A stretch of 20,775 bases of DNA from positions 1 to 20,775 of the forward strand of contig DRTC01000343.1 of NCBI GenBank assembly GCA_011372345.1. Direction: 5' to 3'. A program made the translations under genes and the position numbers. Below are positions 1 through 7,088 of this stretch, one piece after another. The DNA is from Candidatus Cloacimonadota bacterium. Lineage in GTDB: Bacteria; Cloacimonadota; Cloacimonadia; Cloacimonadales; TCS61. Within the stretch, counting starts at the first letter, position 1; every line of letters begins with the position of its first letter. The notes below the pieces were generated by a model, which did no database searches, was not told the DNA's origin, and saw only the letters and a program-made list of their open reading frames with translations.

Positions 1-12
1 CAAGAATGTGTC

Positions 13-27
13 CCAATCGAAGATTGG
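13..27. terminator. Small palindrome downstream of the TonB receptor gene
   Basis: A perfect 6-bp inverted repeat, CCAATC/GATTGG, has a 3-base GAA loop. It lies about 40 bases beyond the stop codon of the minus-strand receptor gene. On the plus strand it is followed by a T-rich run (TCTTTTCTC), so it could terminate a plus-strand gene ending left of the window. It also matches the three-base-loop design of the other palindromes here. Whether it is a terminator or a dispersed repeat cannot be decided from one copy. Confidence 0.4.
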
Positions 28-69
28 TCTTTTCTCAAAACTTGTTTTTGAAGAAAAATTAGATACTTT

Positions 70-2469
70 CTAAAACTCCACCATCACTCCGCCAATGATC
101 ATTCTTCCCCATTGATAAATTTCTTCCACTTCCCCGCTATCAAGATAATTATAACTCCAGATATTTTTCGTATTGAACATATTATCAATCTCCAGGTAAC
201 TGATGATATTGATCTTACTCTCGAACCAACGGTGTTTGATATGCAGATCGAAACGCTGATAAGCAGGAAAGCGGTTAGCATTTATTTCAGTATTTTCAGA
301 AAGCAGCCATCTTTTCAATTCCGGGTAATAGGTCATTTCCGTGTAAGGTTTTCCTCCGAGGTAGCGGTATTTAACGGAAATTTCGGTTTCATCAGATGGG
401 AAGAGTCCTGTCCAACCAAGAAATTTCATCCATTTACGGTGTTTCTCATACCAGTCGAATTTCATGAACTCCAGTTTATACCCGAGAATACCTGTAAACA
501 CATGCTGGTAATCAAAATCCCAACTGAATTCTTTTTCTCCGTTTGGATCACGCGGATCATAAGCATTGGCAATGGAATATGCATAACTGATCGTTCCCCA
601 GAAATTATTTTTCACCTTTTTCTGCAGAAAAAATTCCACTCCTTTGGCATAACCTTTTCCATTGTTCACCTGCTGGGTTGACCAATCGAGAGTGTCACTG
701 GTTGTTGCTCCAATTCCGGTTGGAACATCATAATATTTCTTGTAATAAGTTTCAATGCTTCCTTTAATATCTTCCGCAAAAAGTTTATCGATCCCGAATA
801 CGACCTGGTCTGTGTATTTCGGTTTCAGGTTCTTATTTTCTTCATTATAGGAAAGAGTGTAATAATCGGGATTCTGGAATTGCCTGCCTGCTCCGCAACT
901 CAAGTTGGAATTTTTAGTCAGTTTATATTTTGCCCCGAACCTGGGAGCGATCGAACTTTCCTTTGTATAATCAAAATGATCATAGCGAACTCCCGCATTG
1001 AAAGTAAATTTTCCAAAATAATCTTCCCACTGTAAATATGTTCCATACTTTTTGGGATAGATATTCCTGCTGATCTCGTTGCTTTCACTGATCGTGTAAA
1101 CTTCCAAGGTATCAATAATCTCATCAGTTTGAAGATTATAAGCAAAAACTGTGTCCGGTCTCATAAATTTATTGGTGGAAGCTTCATCCAGGCTCGTATA
1201 AATTCCTGCTTCCCAGTTTCCCAGTTTTGTTTTGGGAAAGTTATGAGAATATTTCAGTTTATTATGAGCTTCGTAAGTATCTTCTTTCCAGGTTCTGGTT
1301 GCTTCGGTTTTAGTTCCTGCATCGTATAAATTTTGATCCCACCAGTGATAATTTCTGAAAACCGTCAGCAACGAATAGCTCTTATCATAAATATTTTTCA
1401 AAGTTGCTCCGAGCGTATATTGACCTGATCGAGCATAAATATCGGTTTCTCCGGCATCGGCAGAATAACCGGAGGTTCCTTCTTCATGGAGAATATCGAT
1501 CCAGTCATTTCCCCAAATCTGGTTTATAGTTAATTTCGTAAAAGGAGAAAAATTATATACCTGTTTCGCAAAAATGGAATGATAATTGGGAACTGCAGTC
1601 AGTCCAATACTCTCACTGAGCAGACTCATAAAACTGCGATGATATGAAACAATGAAATTTCCTTTCTTGAAGAATAAAGGTCCTTCAAAATTTCCACCAT
1701 AACCAGCCATACCCACATCAAGTTTTGCTTCAAACCGGTTTTCGTTCCCATCTCTCGTTGTTATATCCAGAACCGAAGATGCCCGATCTCCATAACGGGC
1801 AGGAAATGCTCCTGCATAAAAATCTATTTCCTTTACAAACTCCGGTGTGAGAATACTGATCGGTCCTCCGCCGGTACCGGGAAACGCAAAATGATTGGGA
1901 TTCTGCATCTCGATATTGTCCAGGATAAAAAGATTCTCACCGTAATTGCCTCCGCGCACAATGATCTCGTTTTCCGCATCCGAACCGGAAACAATGGCAG
2001 GGATCGCCTGGATCGATCTTTGAATATCGTAAACTCCGGACGGTTGGGAACGGATCTCTTCGATATCTAGAGTTTTGGAACTGACCGGAGCAGAGGATGT
2101 TTCCCTGAAATATACTTCTTCCGTCACCGAGATACCTTCGATCACAATAGTCTGAACTTTCATCTCGATATTGGAAACAACGGTTTGATTTGCTTTAACG
2201 ACAAAATTTAATTTAGTACGGGTTTCGTATCCAATCCGAGCATAATCGATCTGATGTGATCCAACAGGAATATTTTTGATGATATATTTTCCTTCTTTAT
2301 CACAAACTCCTTTTACTTCACCATCTATCGAGATAGAAACATTCTCGATTGGTTTCTGGGTTAGTTCATCTGTTGTTCTACCGGCGATATTTCCTGTTTG
2401 AGAAATCGAGAACAGGTTGCAGATGCTAATCATTAACGATATTGTTAAAATCGTGTTCTTCTTCTTCAT
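70..2469 (-). CDS. TonB-dependent outer-membrane receptor with N-terminal carboxypeptidase-regulatory-like domain
   Basis: This 799-residue protein is an outer-membrane receptor/transporter, probably energised by TonB. Residues 1-24 form a signal peptide (KKKN, then a hydrophobic stretch). Residues about 25-112 are a carboxypeptidase-regulatory-like beta-sandwich (GNIAGRTTDELTQKPIENVS). A plug domain follows at about 125-240, with motifs such as EIIVRGG, LDNIEM and FPARYGDRASSVLDI. The remainder is a beta-barrel rich in alternating aromatics and ends in Phe (GGVMVEF), the usual outer-membrane insertion signal. The start is supported by AGGAG just upstream, in the 15-base gap after the ArsR-type gene, so the two form one transcription unit. 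The substrate is not visible in the sequence. ArsR-family linkage hints at a metal, metal chelate or redox-linked ligand, which is inference only. Confidence 0.9.
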   Translation of the reverse strand: MKKKNTILTISLMISICNLFSISQTGNIAGRTTDELTQKPIENVSISIDGEVKGVCDKEGKYIIKNIPVGSHQIDYARIGYETRTKLNFVVKANQTVVSNIEMKVQTIVIEGISVTEEVYFRETSSAPVSSKTLDIEEIRSQPSGVYDIQRSIQAIPAIVSGSDAENEIIVRGGNYGENLFILDNIEMQNPNHFAFPGTGGGPISILTPEFVKEIDFYAGAFPARYGDRASSVLDITTRDGNENRFEAKLDVGMAGYGGNFEGPLFFKKGNFIVSYHRSFMSLLSESIGLTAVPNYHSIFAKQVYNFSPFTKLTINQIWGNDWIDILHEEGTSGYSADAGETDIYARSGQYTLGATLKNIYDKSYSLLTVFRNYHWWDQNLYDAGTKTEATRTWKEDTYEAHNKLKYSHNFPKTKLGNWEAGIYTSLDEASTNKFMRPDTVFAYNLQTDEIIDTLEVYTISESNEISRNIYPKKYGTYLQWEDYFGKFTFNAGVRYDHFDYTKESSIAPRFGAKYKLTKNSNLSCGAGRQFQNPDYYTLSYNEENKNLKPKYTDQVVFGIDKLFAEDIKGSIETYYKKYYDVPTGIGATTSDTLDWSTQQVNNGKGYAKGVEFFLQKKVKNNFWGTISYAYSIANAYDPRDPNGEKEFSWDFDYQHVFTGILGYKLEFMKFDWYEKHRKWMKFLGWTGLFPSDETEISVKYRYLGGKPYTEMTYYPELKRWLLSENTEINANRFPAYQRFDLHIKHRWFESKINIISYLEIDNMFNTKNIWSYNYLDSGEVEEIYQWGRMIIGGVMVEF

Positions 2470-2484
2470 ATTTTTTTCTCCTGA

Positions 2485-2811
2485 TTAATAAACTTCATTT
2501 TCCGGACATTCTTCGTGAGCCATATTAAGTAATTTATCAACTTTTTCGGTTAGAGAATTCATAATTTCCAGGTTTACTTTATAATATACATGAAAACCAA
2601 TTTTTTGAGATTCCAGAACCTTCACATTTTTCAATATTTTTAAATGTTGTGAAACTGCAGGTTGCGAAATACCGAGTGCTTTTGCCAAATCCGCTACACA
2701 AAGATCTTTATCCCCGGTAGAGACTAACAATTTGATAATAATTAAACGATTAGGATCGCTTAAAGCTTTAAAAACTTCTGCCATGTGCTCGATAAATTCA
2801 AACCGATTCAT
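2485..2811 (-). CDS. ArsR-family winged-helix transcriptional repressor
   Basis: A 108-residue protein of typical ArsR/SmtB size. It opens with VFKALSDPNRLIIIKLL, followed by the helix-turn-helix DLAKALGISQPAVSQHLKIL, then the wing (VLESQKIGFHVYYKVN). The classical ELCVCDL arsenic/cadmium site is degenerate here: DLCVADL has one Cys, with a second Cys only in the C-terminal tail (HEECPENE). The effector is therefore not obvious, and thiol redox sensing is as possible as metal binding. It is the first gene of a unit with the TonB-dependent receptor. A GGAG Shine-Dalgarno lies at 2817-2820. A palindrome upstream (2829-2844) is a natural autoregulatory operator. The family call is firm; the ligand is unknown. 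Confidence 0.92.
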   Translation of the reverse strand: MNRFEFIEHMAEVFKALSDPNRLIIIKLLVSTGDKDLCVADLAKALGISQPAVSQHLKILKNVKVLESQKIGFHVYYKVNLEIMNSLTEKVDKLLNMAHEECPENEVY

Positions 2812-2828
2812 CTCATCTCCTTAACTAT

Positions 2829-2844
2829 ATAAGCAAATTCTTAT
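2829..2844. promoter_or_regulatory. Candidate ArsR-type operator
   Basis: The sequence ATAAG-N6-CTTAT, read on the minus strand, is a perfect 5-bp inverted repeat 18 bases upstream of the ArsR-type start codon. A further ATAAG half-site lies just upstream on the minus strand. ArsR-family repressors usually bind imperfect AT-rich inverted repeats overlapping their own promoter, so the position fits autoregulation of the repressor-receptor unit. Binding is inferred. Confidence 0.5.
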
Positions 2845-3010
2845 TTACTTATTTTCCTGTAAAGTCTTTTTTTCATTATTGTGTTTAATTTTTATCTCAA
2901 GATTCTCTTATGATTCTTTGCCTCTAACTCTTTTTTGAATCACGGCGATAGACGGACAGAGTTTTTTTTATTTCTATTTTGGTTGAAAAAACGAATTTGA
3001 TTTGAGTGAT

Positions 3011-3039
3011 TTGTAATTCCTTTTGTGCTTTTTTATAGT
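3011..3039 (+). promoter_or_regulatory. Sigma-70-like promoter of rho
   Basis: TTGTAA at 3011-3016 and TATAGT at 3034-3039 are separated by exactly 17 bases. Transcription would begin near 3046, giving a leader of about 100 bases before the rho start codon. A TTGACA at 3063-3068 is also present but has no good -10 element at the right spacing. Confidence 0.5.
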
Positions 3040-3146
3040 AAAATATTCCCGAGATAAATTGCTTGACACCAGCATCATAAAAAAAGATTTTGCTTTTGCT
3101 TTCATTTAAGATCAATTGAAAGGATAACAATTTAAAAGGAGCAATT

Positions 3147-4415
3147 ATGGAAGAAAATACAGAAGAAATCAGTCTTTTTGATTTGACTATAACTCAACTT
3201 ACAAAAATGGCAAAAGAGCTTGATATCGAGGATTATAAAGGTCTGAAGAAAAACGAATTGATCCACAAGATCTTTGAAATGCAGGCAATGCAGGAAGGTC
3301 TGGCTTTTGCCAAAGGTGTATTGGAGATAACAGACGATGGTTATGGTTTCTTACGATTTAAACATCACAATTATACGCATGGTAGAAACGATATTTATGT
3401 CTCCAGTTCCCAGATTAAAAAATTCGGTCTGAAAAAAGGACATGTTGTTTGCGGTCCCGTACGTGCACCCAAAGAAGAAGAAAAATACTTTGCTTTGATC
3501 AGAGTCGATTCTATTAATAAGGAATCTCCGCAATTAGCCAGAGAAGCAAAGTACTTTGATAAACTAACACCTTATTATCCGCAGGAAAAACTGGATCTGG
3601 AAACCAAACCGACAAATGTCACCACCAGGATCATAAATCTTTTTACTCCCATTGGAAAAGGACAGAGAGGGATAATCGTGGCAGCTCCGAGAACAGGAAA
3701 GACGGTTATCATGCAGGAAATAGCGAATTCCGTTTTGACAAACCATAAAGAAGTTTATGTCATTGTTCTCCTCGTTGATGAACGACCTGAAGAAGTAACA
3801 GAAATGAGAAACATCCTGATCCCTGAAAATTCTGAAGTGATCAGTTCTACTTTTGATGAAACTCCCAGAAACCATATTCAGGTTGCAGAAATGGCTTTAG
3901 CCAAAGCCAAACGCATGGTCGAACTGGGACATGATGTTGTTATTATGCTCGATAGTATTACAAGATTAGCAAGAGCATATAATATGGTCACTCCTTCCAG
4001 CGGAAAAGTTCTCTCCGGAGGTCTGGATTCCAGTTCTATCCATCGTCCGAAAAAATTCTTCGGTTCAGCTCGAAATACGCTCGAACAGGGAAGTTTGACA
4101 ATTATTGCCACAGCTCTTGTCGATACCGGAAGCCGAATGGATCAGGTCATTTTTGAAGAATTTAAAGGAACAGGAAATATGGAATTGGTTTTAGATCGAT
4201 CAATTAGTGATTTAAGATTATATCCGGCGATCGATCTGGTAAAATCCGGAACACGAAGGGAAGAACTACTTTTGACAGAAGAAGAAGCAAATCGAATGTT
4301 CATCTTACGAAAATTCCTCAAAGGAATGAGCCCTATTCAGGGAATTGAACTGCTTAGATCAAAAATGCTGAAAACAAAAAACAATCTGGAACTCCTGCAA
4401 ATAATGAGTAAATAG
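3147..4415 (+). CDS. rho: Transcription termination factor Rho
   Basis: A 422-residue hexameric RNA helicase that terminates transcription, of standard length. The N-terminal Rho-N helical domain (about 1-45, LFDLTITQLTKMAKELDI) is followed by the OB-fold RNA-binding domain (about 55-130, with GYGFLR and NDIYVSSSQIKKFGLKKG). The ATPase core carries Walker A APRTGKT (residues 180-186) and Walker B VVIMLDSITRLARAYN with D269. It continues into the Q/R-loop region (VLSGGLDSSS, FFGSARN) and the conserved RRLYPAIDL-like segment RLYPAIDLVKSGTRREELL. The start has AAAGGAG a few bases upstream. There is no long acidic or basic insertion between domains as seen in some actinobacterial Rho proteins. 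Confidence 0.98.
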   Translation: MEENTEEISLFDLTITQLTKMAKELDIEDYKGLKKNELIHKIFEMQAMQEGLAFAKGVLEITDDGYGFLRFKHHNYTHGRNDIYVSSSQIKKFGLKKGHVVCGPVRAPKEEEKYFALIRVDSINKESPQLAREAKYFDKLTPYYPQEKLDLETKPTNVTTRIINLFTPIGKGQRGIIVAAPRTGKTVIMQEIANSVLTNHKEVYVIVLLVDERPEEVTEMRNILIPENSEVISSTFDETPRNHIQVAEMALAKAKRMVELGHDVVIMLDSITRLARAYNMVTPSSGKVLSGGLDSSSIHRPKKFFGSARNTLEQGSLTIIATALVDTGSRMDQVIFEEFKGTGNMELVLDRSISDLRLYPAIDLVKSGTRREELLLTEEEANRMFILRKFLKGMSPIQGIELLRSKMLKTKNNLELLQIMSK

Positions 4416-4444
4416 GTTTTAGTAAAATATTTAGTAAGATTGAA

Positions 4445-4490
4445 AATCCCTCTTATATCTCCCTTTATGAAGGGGAGTTAGAAGGAATTT
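4445..4490 (+). terminator. Nested hairpin downstream of rho
   Basis: The core CTCCCTT (4459-4465) pairs with AAGGGGAG (4470-4477, one bulged G) around a TATG loop. Flanking AAATCCCTCT and AGAAGGAATTT extend the pairing. A T-rich stretch (TTTATTTTTATCTTTC) follows. It could terminate rho transcription. It also resembles the CCCTC/GAGGG block at 15318-15400 (both include GAGTTAGAA), so it may be a dispersed repeat used as a terminator. Confidence 0.5.
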
Positions 4491-4513
4491 ATTTTTATCT
4501 TTCGAGTAAATAA

Positions 4514-5878
4514 ATGGAATTACTATCTCCTGCCGGAAGTCTGCAAAAATTACAATATGCAATTTATTTTGGAGCTGATGCTGTTTATTGCAGCGGGAAA
4601 GATTTCGGATTAAGAGCAAAAAGCACAAATCTATCTGATGAAGAATTAGAAGAAGCAGTCAAATTCTGCCATTCCCAAAATAAAAAAATATTCGTAACTG
4701 TTAATATCTTTGCCCAAAATTCCGATCTGAAAAAGATAAAAAATTTTTTACTTTTTTTGGAACAAATTAAGATCGATGCTGTGATCATCTCCGATCCGGG
4801 AATTTTTGCTTTAGCTAAGGAAAATGCTCCTCAAATTCCGATTCATGTCAGTACACAAGCAAATGTAACCTCCTGGAAAACTGCTGAATTCTGGCTCAAA
4901 CAAGGTGCAAAACGCATCATTTCAGCCAGGGAATTATCTATCACGGAAATTAAAGAAATCAAGCAGAGAGTTCCTGAAATAGAACTGGAGATGTTCGTGC
5001 ACGGAGCGATGTGTATGTCTTATTCGGGACGCTGTTTATTGAGTTCATACTTGAATGATCGTAGTGCAAATAGAGGAAATTGTACTCAACCTTGCCGCTG
5101 GAAATATGCTCTTACTGAAGAAACAAGACCCGGACAGTTTTTCCCGATCGAAGAAGATGAACATGGAACTTACATCCTGAATTCCAAAGATCTGTGTTTA
5201 TTCGATAGGTTAGAAGAGATCAAAGACGCAGGAATTGACAGCATCAAGATCGAAGGTCGGATGAAAAGTATGTATTATGTTGCGAATCTGACCAGAATTT
5301 ATCGGGAAGCATTGGATTTGATCGAGGAAGGACAAATTCCATCAAATGATTTGAATGCAGAACTTGATAAAGTCAGCCATCGAATCTATTCGGAAGCCTT
5401 TTTTGATCAATTTGATTCTTCCTATACCCAAAATTACGATTCATCTTCCTACATTAGAAATTACCAGTTCATCGGTGAGATTGCCGATGTTACGGACTCT
5501 TTTTTGGAAATCAATTGCAAAGCAAAATTCAGTGTAGGAGAAGAGATCGAGATCATCTTTCCGGATAGGAAAAGCGATATAAGTATCTTGGTAAAAAGTA
5601 TTTATAATGAAGAAAACGAACCAATAGATTCTTCCAAGCCCAATACAGTTGCAAAGATAAACCTTCAAGGTTTCAAAAACCTTTTCAAAAACCTTCAAGG
5701 TTTCAAAAACCTTGAAGGTTTAGATCATGGAATTGTTAGGAAAAGAATCTGTAACCCCATCGTCCCGATGGGAAATATGGATAAAAATGATTTTCCTGCA
5801 GAACAGAAAAAAGAAGACCACCGGGACGGTGGTGATACTGAAATTTTCCATCGTGACAGTAGTGATACAAAATTATGA
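4514..5878 (+). CDS. U32-family peptidase-like [4Fe-4S] protein (RlhA/TrhP/UbiU superfamily), repeat-extended C-terminus
   Basis: This 454-residue member of the peptidase U32 family has the family signature (EMFVHGAMCMSYSGRC) and four cysteines, C167, C174, C190 and C194. These match the [4Fe-4S] ligands known in relatives that hydroxylate tRNA, 23S rRNA or ubiquinone precursors using prephenate or oxygen. The N-terminal MELLSPAGSLQKLQYAIYFGADAVY is the usual TIM-barrel opening, so the start is sound although no strong ribosome site is present. A tRNA hydroxylation role (TrhP-like) is the likeliest by architecture but cannot be fixed from sequence. The C-terminus is odd: residues 383-402 are a tandem decapeptide (NLQGFKNLFK / NLQGFKNLEG) encoded by a 30-base direct repeat, and from about residue 413 the tail (GDTEIFHRDSSDTKL) is encoded by palindromic repeats. 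The stop overlaps the next gene by four bases (ATGA). Confidence 0.9.
   Translation: MELLSPAGSLQKLQYAIYFGADAVYCSGKDFGLRAKSTNLSDEELEEAVKFCHSQNKKIFVTVNIFAQNSDLKKIKNFLLFLEQIKIDAVIISDPGIFALAKENAPQIPIHVSTQANVTSWKTAEFWLKQGAKRIISARELSITEIKEIKQRVPEIELEMFVHGAMCMSYSGRCLLSSYLNDRSANRGNCTQPCRWKYALTEETRPGQFFPIEEDEHGTYILNSKDLCLFDRLEEIKDAGIDSIKIEGRMKSMYYVANLTRIYREALDLIEEGQIPSNDLNAELDKVSHRIYSEAFFDQFDSSYTQNYDSSSYIRNYQFIGEIADVTDSFLEINCKAKFSVGEEIEIIFPDRKSDISILVKSIYNEENEPIDSSKPNTVAKINLQGFKNLFKNLQGFKNLEGLDHGIVRKRICNPIVPMGNMDKNDFPAEQKKEDHRDGGDTEIFHRDSSDTKL
5660..5720 (+). repeat. In-frame 30-base tandem repeat with palindromes inside the U32 gene
   Basis: A 24-base segment starting AACCTTCAAGGTT at 5660 recurs at 5690, a period of 30 bases, so the reading frame is preserved. 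AACCTT-C-AAGGTT (5660-5672) is a perfect palindrome. The second copy pairs with CCTTGAAGGTT (5710-5720) as an 11-bp inverted repeat. It encodes NLQGFKNLFK and NLQGFKNLEG. The block lies where I would expect the last strand of the U32 C-terminal domain. Confidence 0.85.
5756..5869 (+). repeat. Cluster of three CC(A/T)NCG-type palindromes at the 3' end of the U32 gene
   Basis: CCCATCG-TCC-CGATGGG (5756-5772) and ACCACCG-GGA-CGGTGGT (5817-5833) are perfect 7-3-7 palindromes with mutually complementary loops, so one is an inverted relative of the other. A third, decayed copy starts at 5848. Aligned over 21 bases with the second (both end in GTGATAC), it differs at four positions. Together they encode the last 40 or so residues of the U32 protein and reach almost to the next start codon. 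Confidence 0.75.
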
Positions 5879-6822
5879 AAACTTATTTATTTCTACTATT
5901 ATTTTTTATCGGTTTCTCTCTTTTTGCTGATGAAAATCCGGAAGAGATTTTCTTACAGGCAAAATCAAAAATCAAGGAAAAAGATTTTATGAACACATTC
6001 GAATATCTGGCGGAAAATTACACCGATCATTTTTATGGGCAACTTTCATTGTTGGAACTGGCAAAAGTCGAATTATTAGAGAGGAATTACGAAAATGCTC
6101 TGTCTTTTCTGAAGAGGATCCATCATTCGGAAATCGTGGATAAGGAATTCTGGATGGCAAAAGCATACCTGAAAAATAATGAGAATGATAATGCAATTAT
6201 CGCTGCCCAGAATTTTATCTTCGGATCGGATGATTTCAATATGATTGAAGAAGCATATTTTATAATTGCAGAAGCCTATCTGAATGATAAAATCTTCCAG
6301 CGTGCTTTGAATACTCTCGAATCCCTAAGAACTTCCAAATATATTAAAAATCACATCCCGCTTTTACACTACAAACTTGGTTTTTGTTATGAACAAATGG
6401 GTCAATACGAAAATGCATTGCGTTCATATAAAAAATTGAAGATGGATTTCCCTTACGATCAATACAGTTATCTGGCAGAAGACAAGATCAATAATCTCAC
6501 CAGAAAAAATAAGATCGAAATTGATTTGAAAAATATTGAACCAATCAATTCCAAAGTAAAGCAGGAAAAGAACACTGAAACCAATTCCATTGAATTAAAG
6601 ACATATTTACAGGCAGGAGCATTCAGCTTGGAAAAAAATGCCAGAAATCATTCGGTAACGATAAATGAACTTGGATTACCTGCAAAAATTTTTTCTAAAG
6701 TAAAAAATGGAAAAACTTTATATATTGTTGCTGCCGGACCGTTTGCTGGTAAGAAAGAATTGCAGACGGCGAAGAAAATGCTGACAGAAAACAATATAAC
6801 CTCTTTTGAAATAAAGAGATAA
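5875..6822 (+). CDS. Exported TPR-repeat protein with C-terminal SPOR domain
   Basis: A 315-residue envelope protein. Residues 1-18 are a signal peptide (KTYLFLLLFFIGFSLFA). Residues about 20-215 are TPR-like helical hairpins, clearest at the GFCYEQMGQYENALRSYKKL segment. A charged linker (220-240) leads to a SPOR domain at 243-315 (TYLQAGAF, ARNHS, YIVAAGPFAG, AKKMLTENNI). SPOR domains bind denuded septal peptidoglycan, and TPR modules mediate protein contacts, so a role in cell-wall remodelling or division is likely but inferred. Its ATG overlaps the TGA of the U32 gene (ATGA), implying translational coupling. The U32 repeats therefore lie immediately upstream of, and are transcribed with, its ribosome-binding region. 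Confidence 0.85.
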   Translation: MKTYLFLLLFFIGFSLFADENPEEIFLQAKSKIKEKDFMNTFEYLAENYTDHFYGQLSLLELAKVELLERNYENALSFLKRIHHSEIVDKEFWMAKAYLKNNENDNAIIAAQNFIFGSDDFNMIEEAYFIIAEAYLNDKIFQRALNTLESLRTSKYIKNHIPLLHYKLGFCYEQMGQYENALRSYKKLKMDFPYDQYSYLAEDKINNLTRKNKIEIDLKNIEPINSKVKQEKNTETNSIELKTYLQAGAFSLEKNARNHSVTINELGLPAKIFSKVKNGKTLYIVAAGPFAGKKELQTAKKMLTENNITSFEIKR

Positions 6823-6870
6823 AATGATATTAGAAACAAACTTTTAAGAGTGGTGATTAAATCCTCAACT

Positions 6871-6998
6871 TGTTCCCAAATTGTATTTGGGAACACATTT
6901 GTAAAAGAAATTATATTTCGAAAGTTTTCTATCAATATCTAAAAGGACCAAAATGAAACTTTTCAAATACCAGCATTCCCAAATACAATTTGGAAATG
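6871..6998. repeat. Paired-palindrome dispersed element, copy A
   Basis: The left palindrome (6871-6895) has stem TGTTCCCAAAT, loop TGT and stem ATTTGGGAACA. The right palindrome (6974-6998) has stem CATTCCCAAAT, loop ACA and stem ATTTGGAAATG (one mismatch). The right unit is the reverse complement of the left over its core, loop included. Between them are AGAAATT-N2-ATTTCGA and AAACTTTTCAAA, both shared with copy B at 13930-14053. The element lies between the TPR-SPOR gene and mutS. Confidence 0.85.
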
Positions 6999-7049
6999 AG
7001 AAGAACATATCTATTTCTTTCTGTCTCTTTTGTGCCTTTTTGCAGCAAT

Positions 7050-7083
7050 CAATTCCGTTCAATCCGTGCAAATCCGTGAGCAG
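7050..7083 (+). repeat. CCGT(T/G)CAATCCGTG phrase in front of mutS
   Basis: A short quasi-repeated phrase ends in AATCCGTGAGC (7071-7081). The same 11 bases occur on the minus strand at 13832-13842, where the flanking bases also resemble each other (TCCGTTCAATCCGTG here). It occupies the position where the mutS ribosome site should be. Confidence 0.55.
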
Positions 7084-7088
7084 CAGAA

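Larger units (their letters stand above)
2812..3146. other. Divergent intergenic region between the ArsR-type gene and rho (335 bases)
   Basis: The region separates two divergently transcribed units. It holds the ArsR-side palindrome (2829-2844), a weak minus-strand -35 candidate (TTTACA, 2863 to 2858), and a good plus-strand promoter for rho (3011-3039). A leader of about 100 bases lies before the rho start, with an AAAGGAG ribosome site at 3135-3141. I found no convincing RNA gene or small coding sequence; the minus-strand open frame near 2924-3130 has no family resemblance. Confidence 0.6.

Noticed and set aside
3063..3068. TTGACA as -35 of a second rho promoter
   Set aside because: At 16-18 base spacing the following sequence (GATTTT) does not resemble a -10 element; the promoter at 3011-3039 is better.
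2924..3130. 68-codon minus-strand open frame in the region between the ArsR-type gene and rho
   Set aside because: It overlaps the rho promoter and leader, has no ribosome site and no recognisable product.
3122..3133. GGATAACAATTT, resembling a lac operator half
   Set aside because: Only a partial match in AT-rich leader sequence before rho; no LacI-type regulator or symmetric half-site is present.
5660..5720. Possible CRISPR array
   Set aside because: The units are contiguous 30-base tandem repeats without unique spacers and lie in a coding sequence; no cas genes are in the window.
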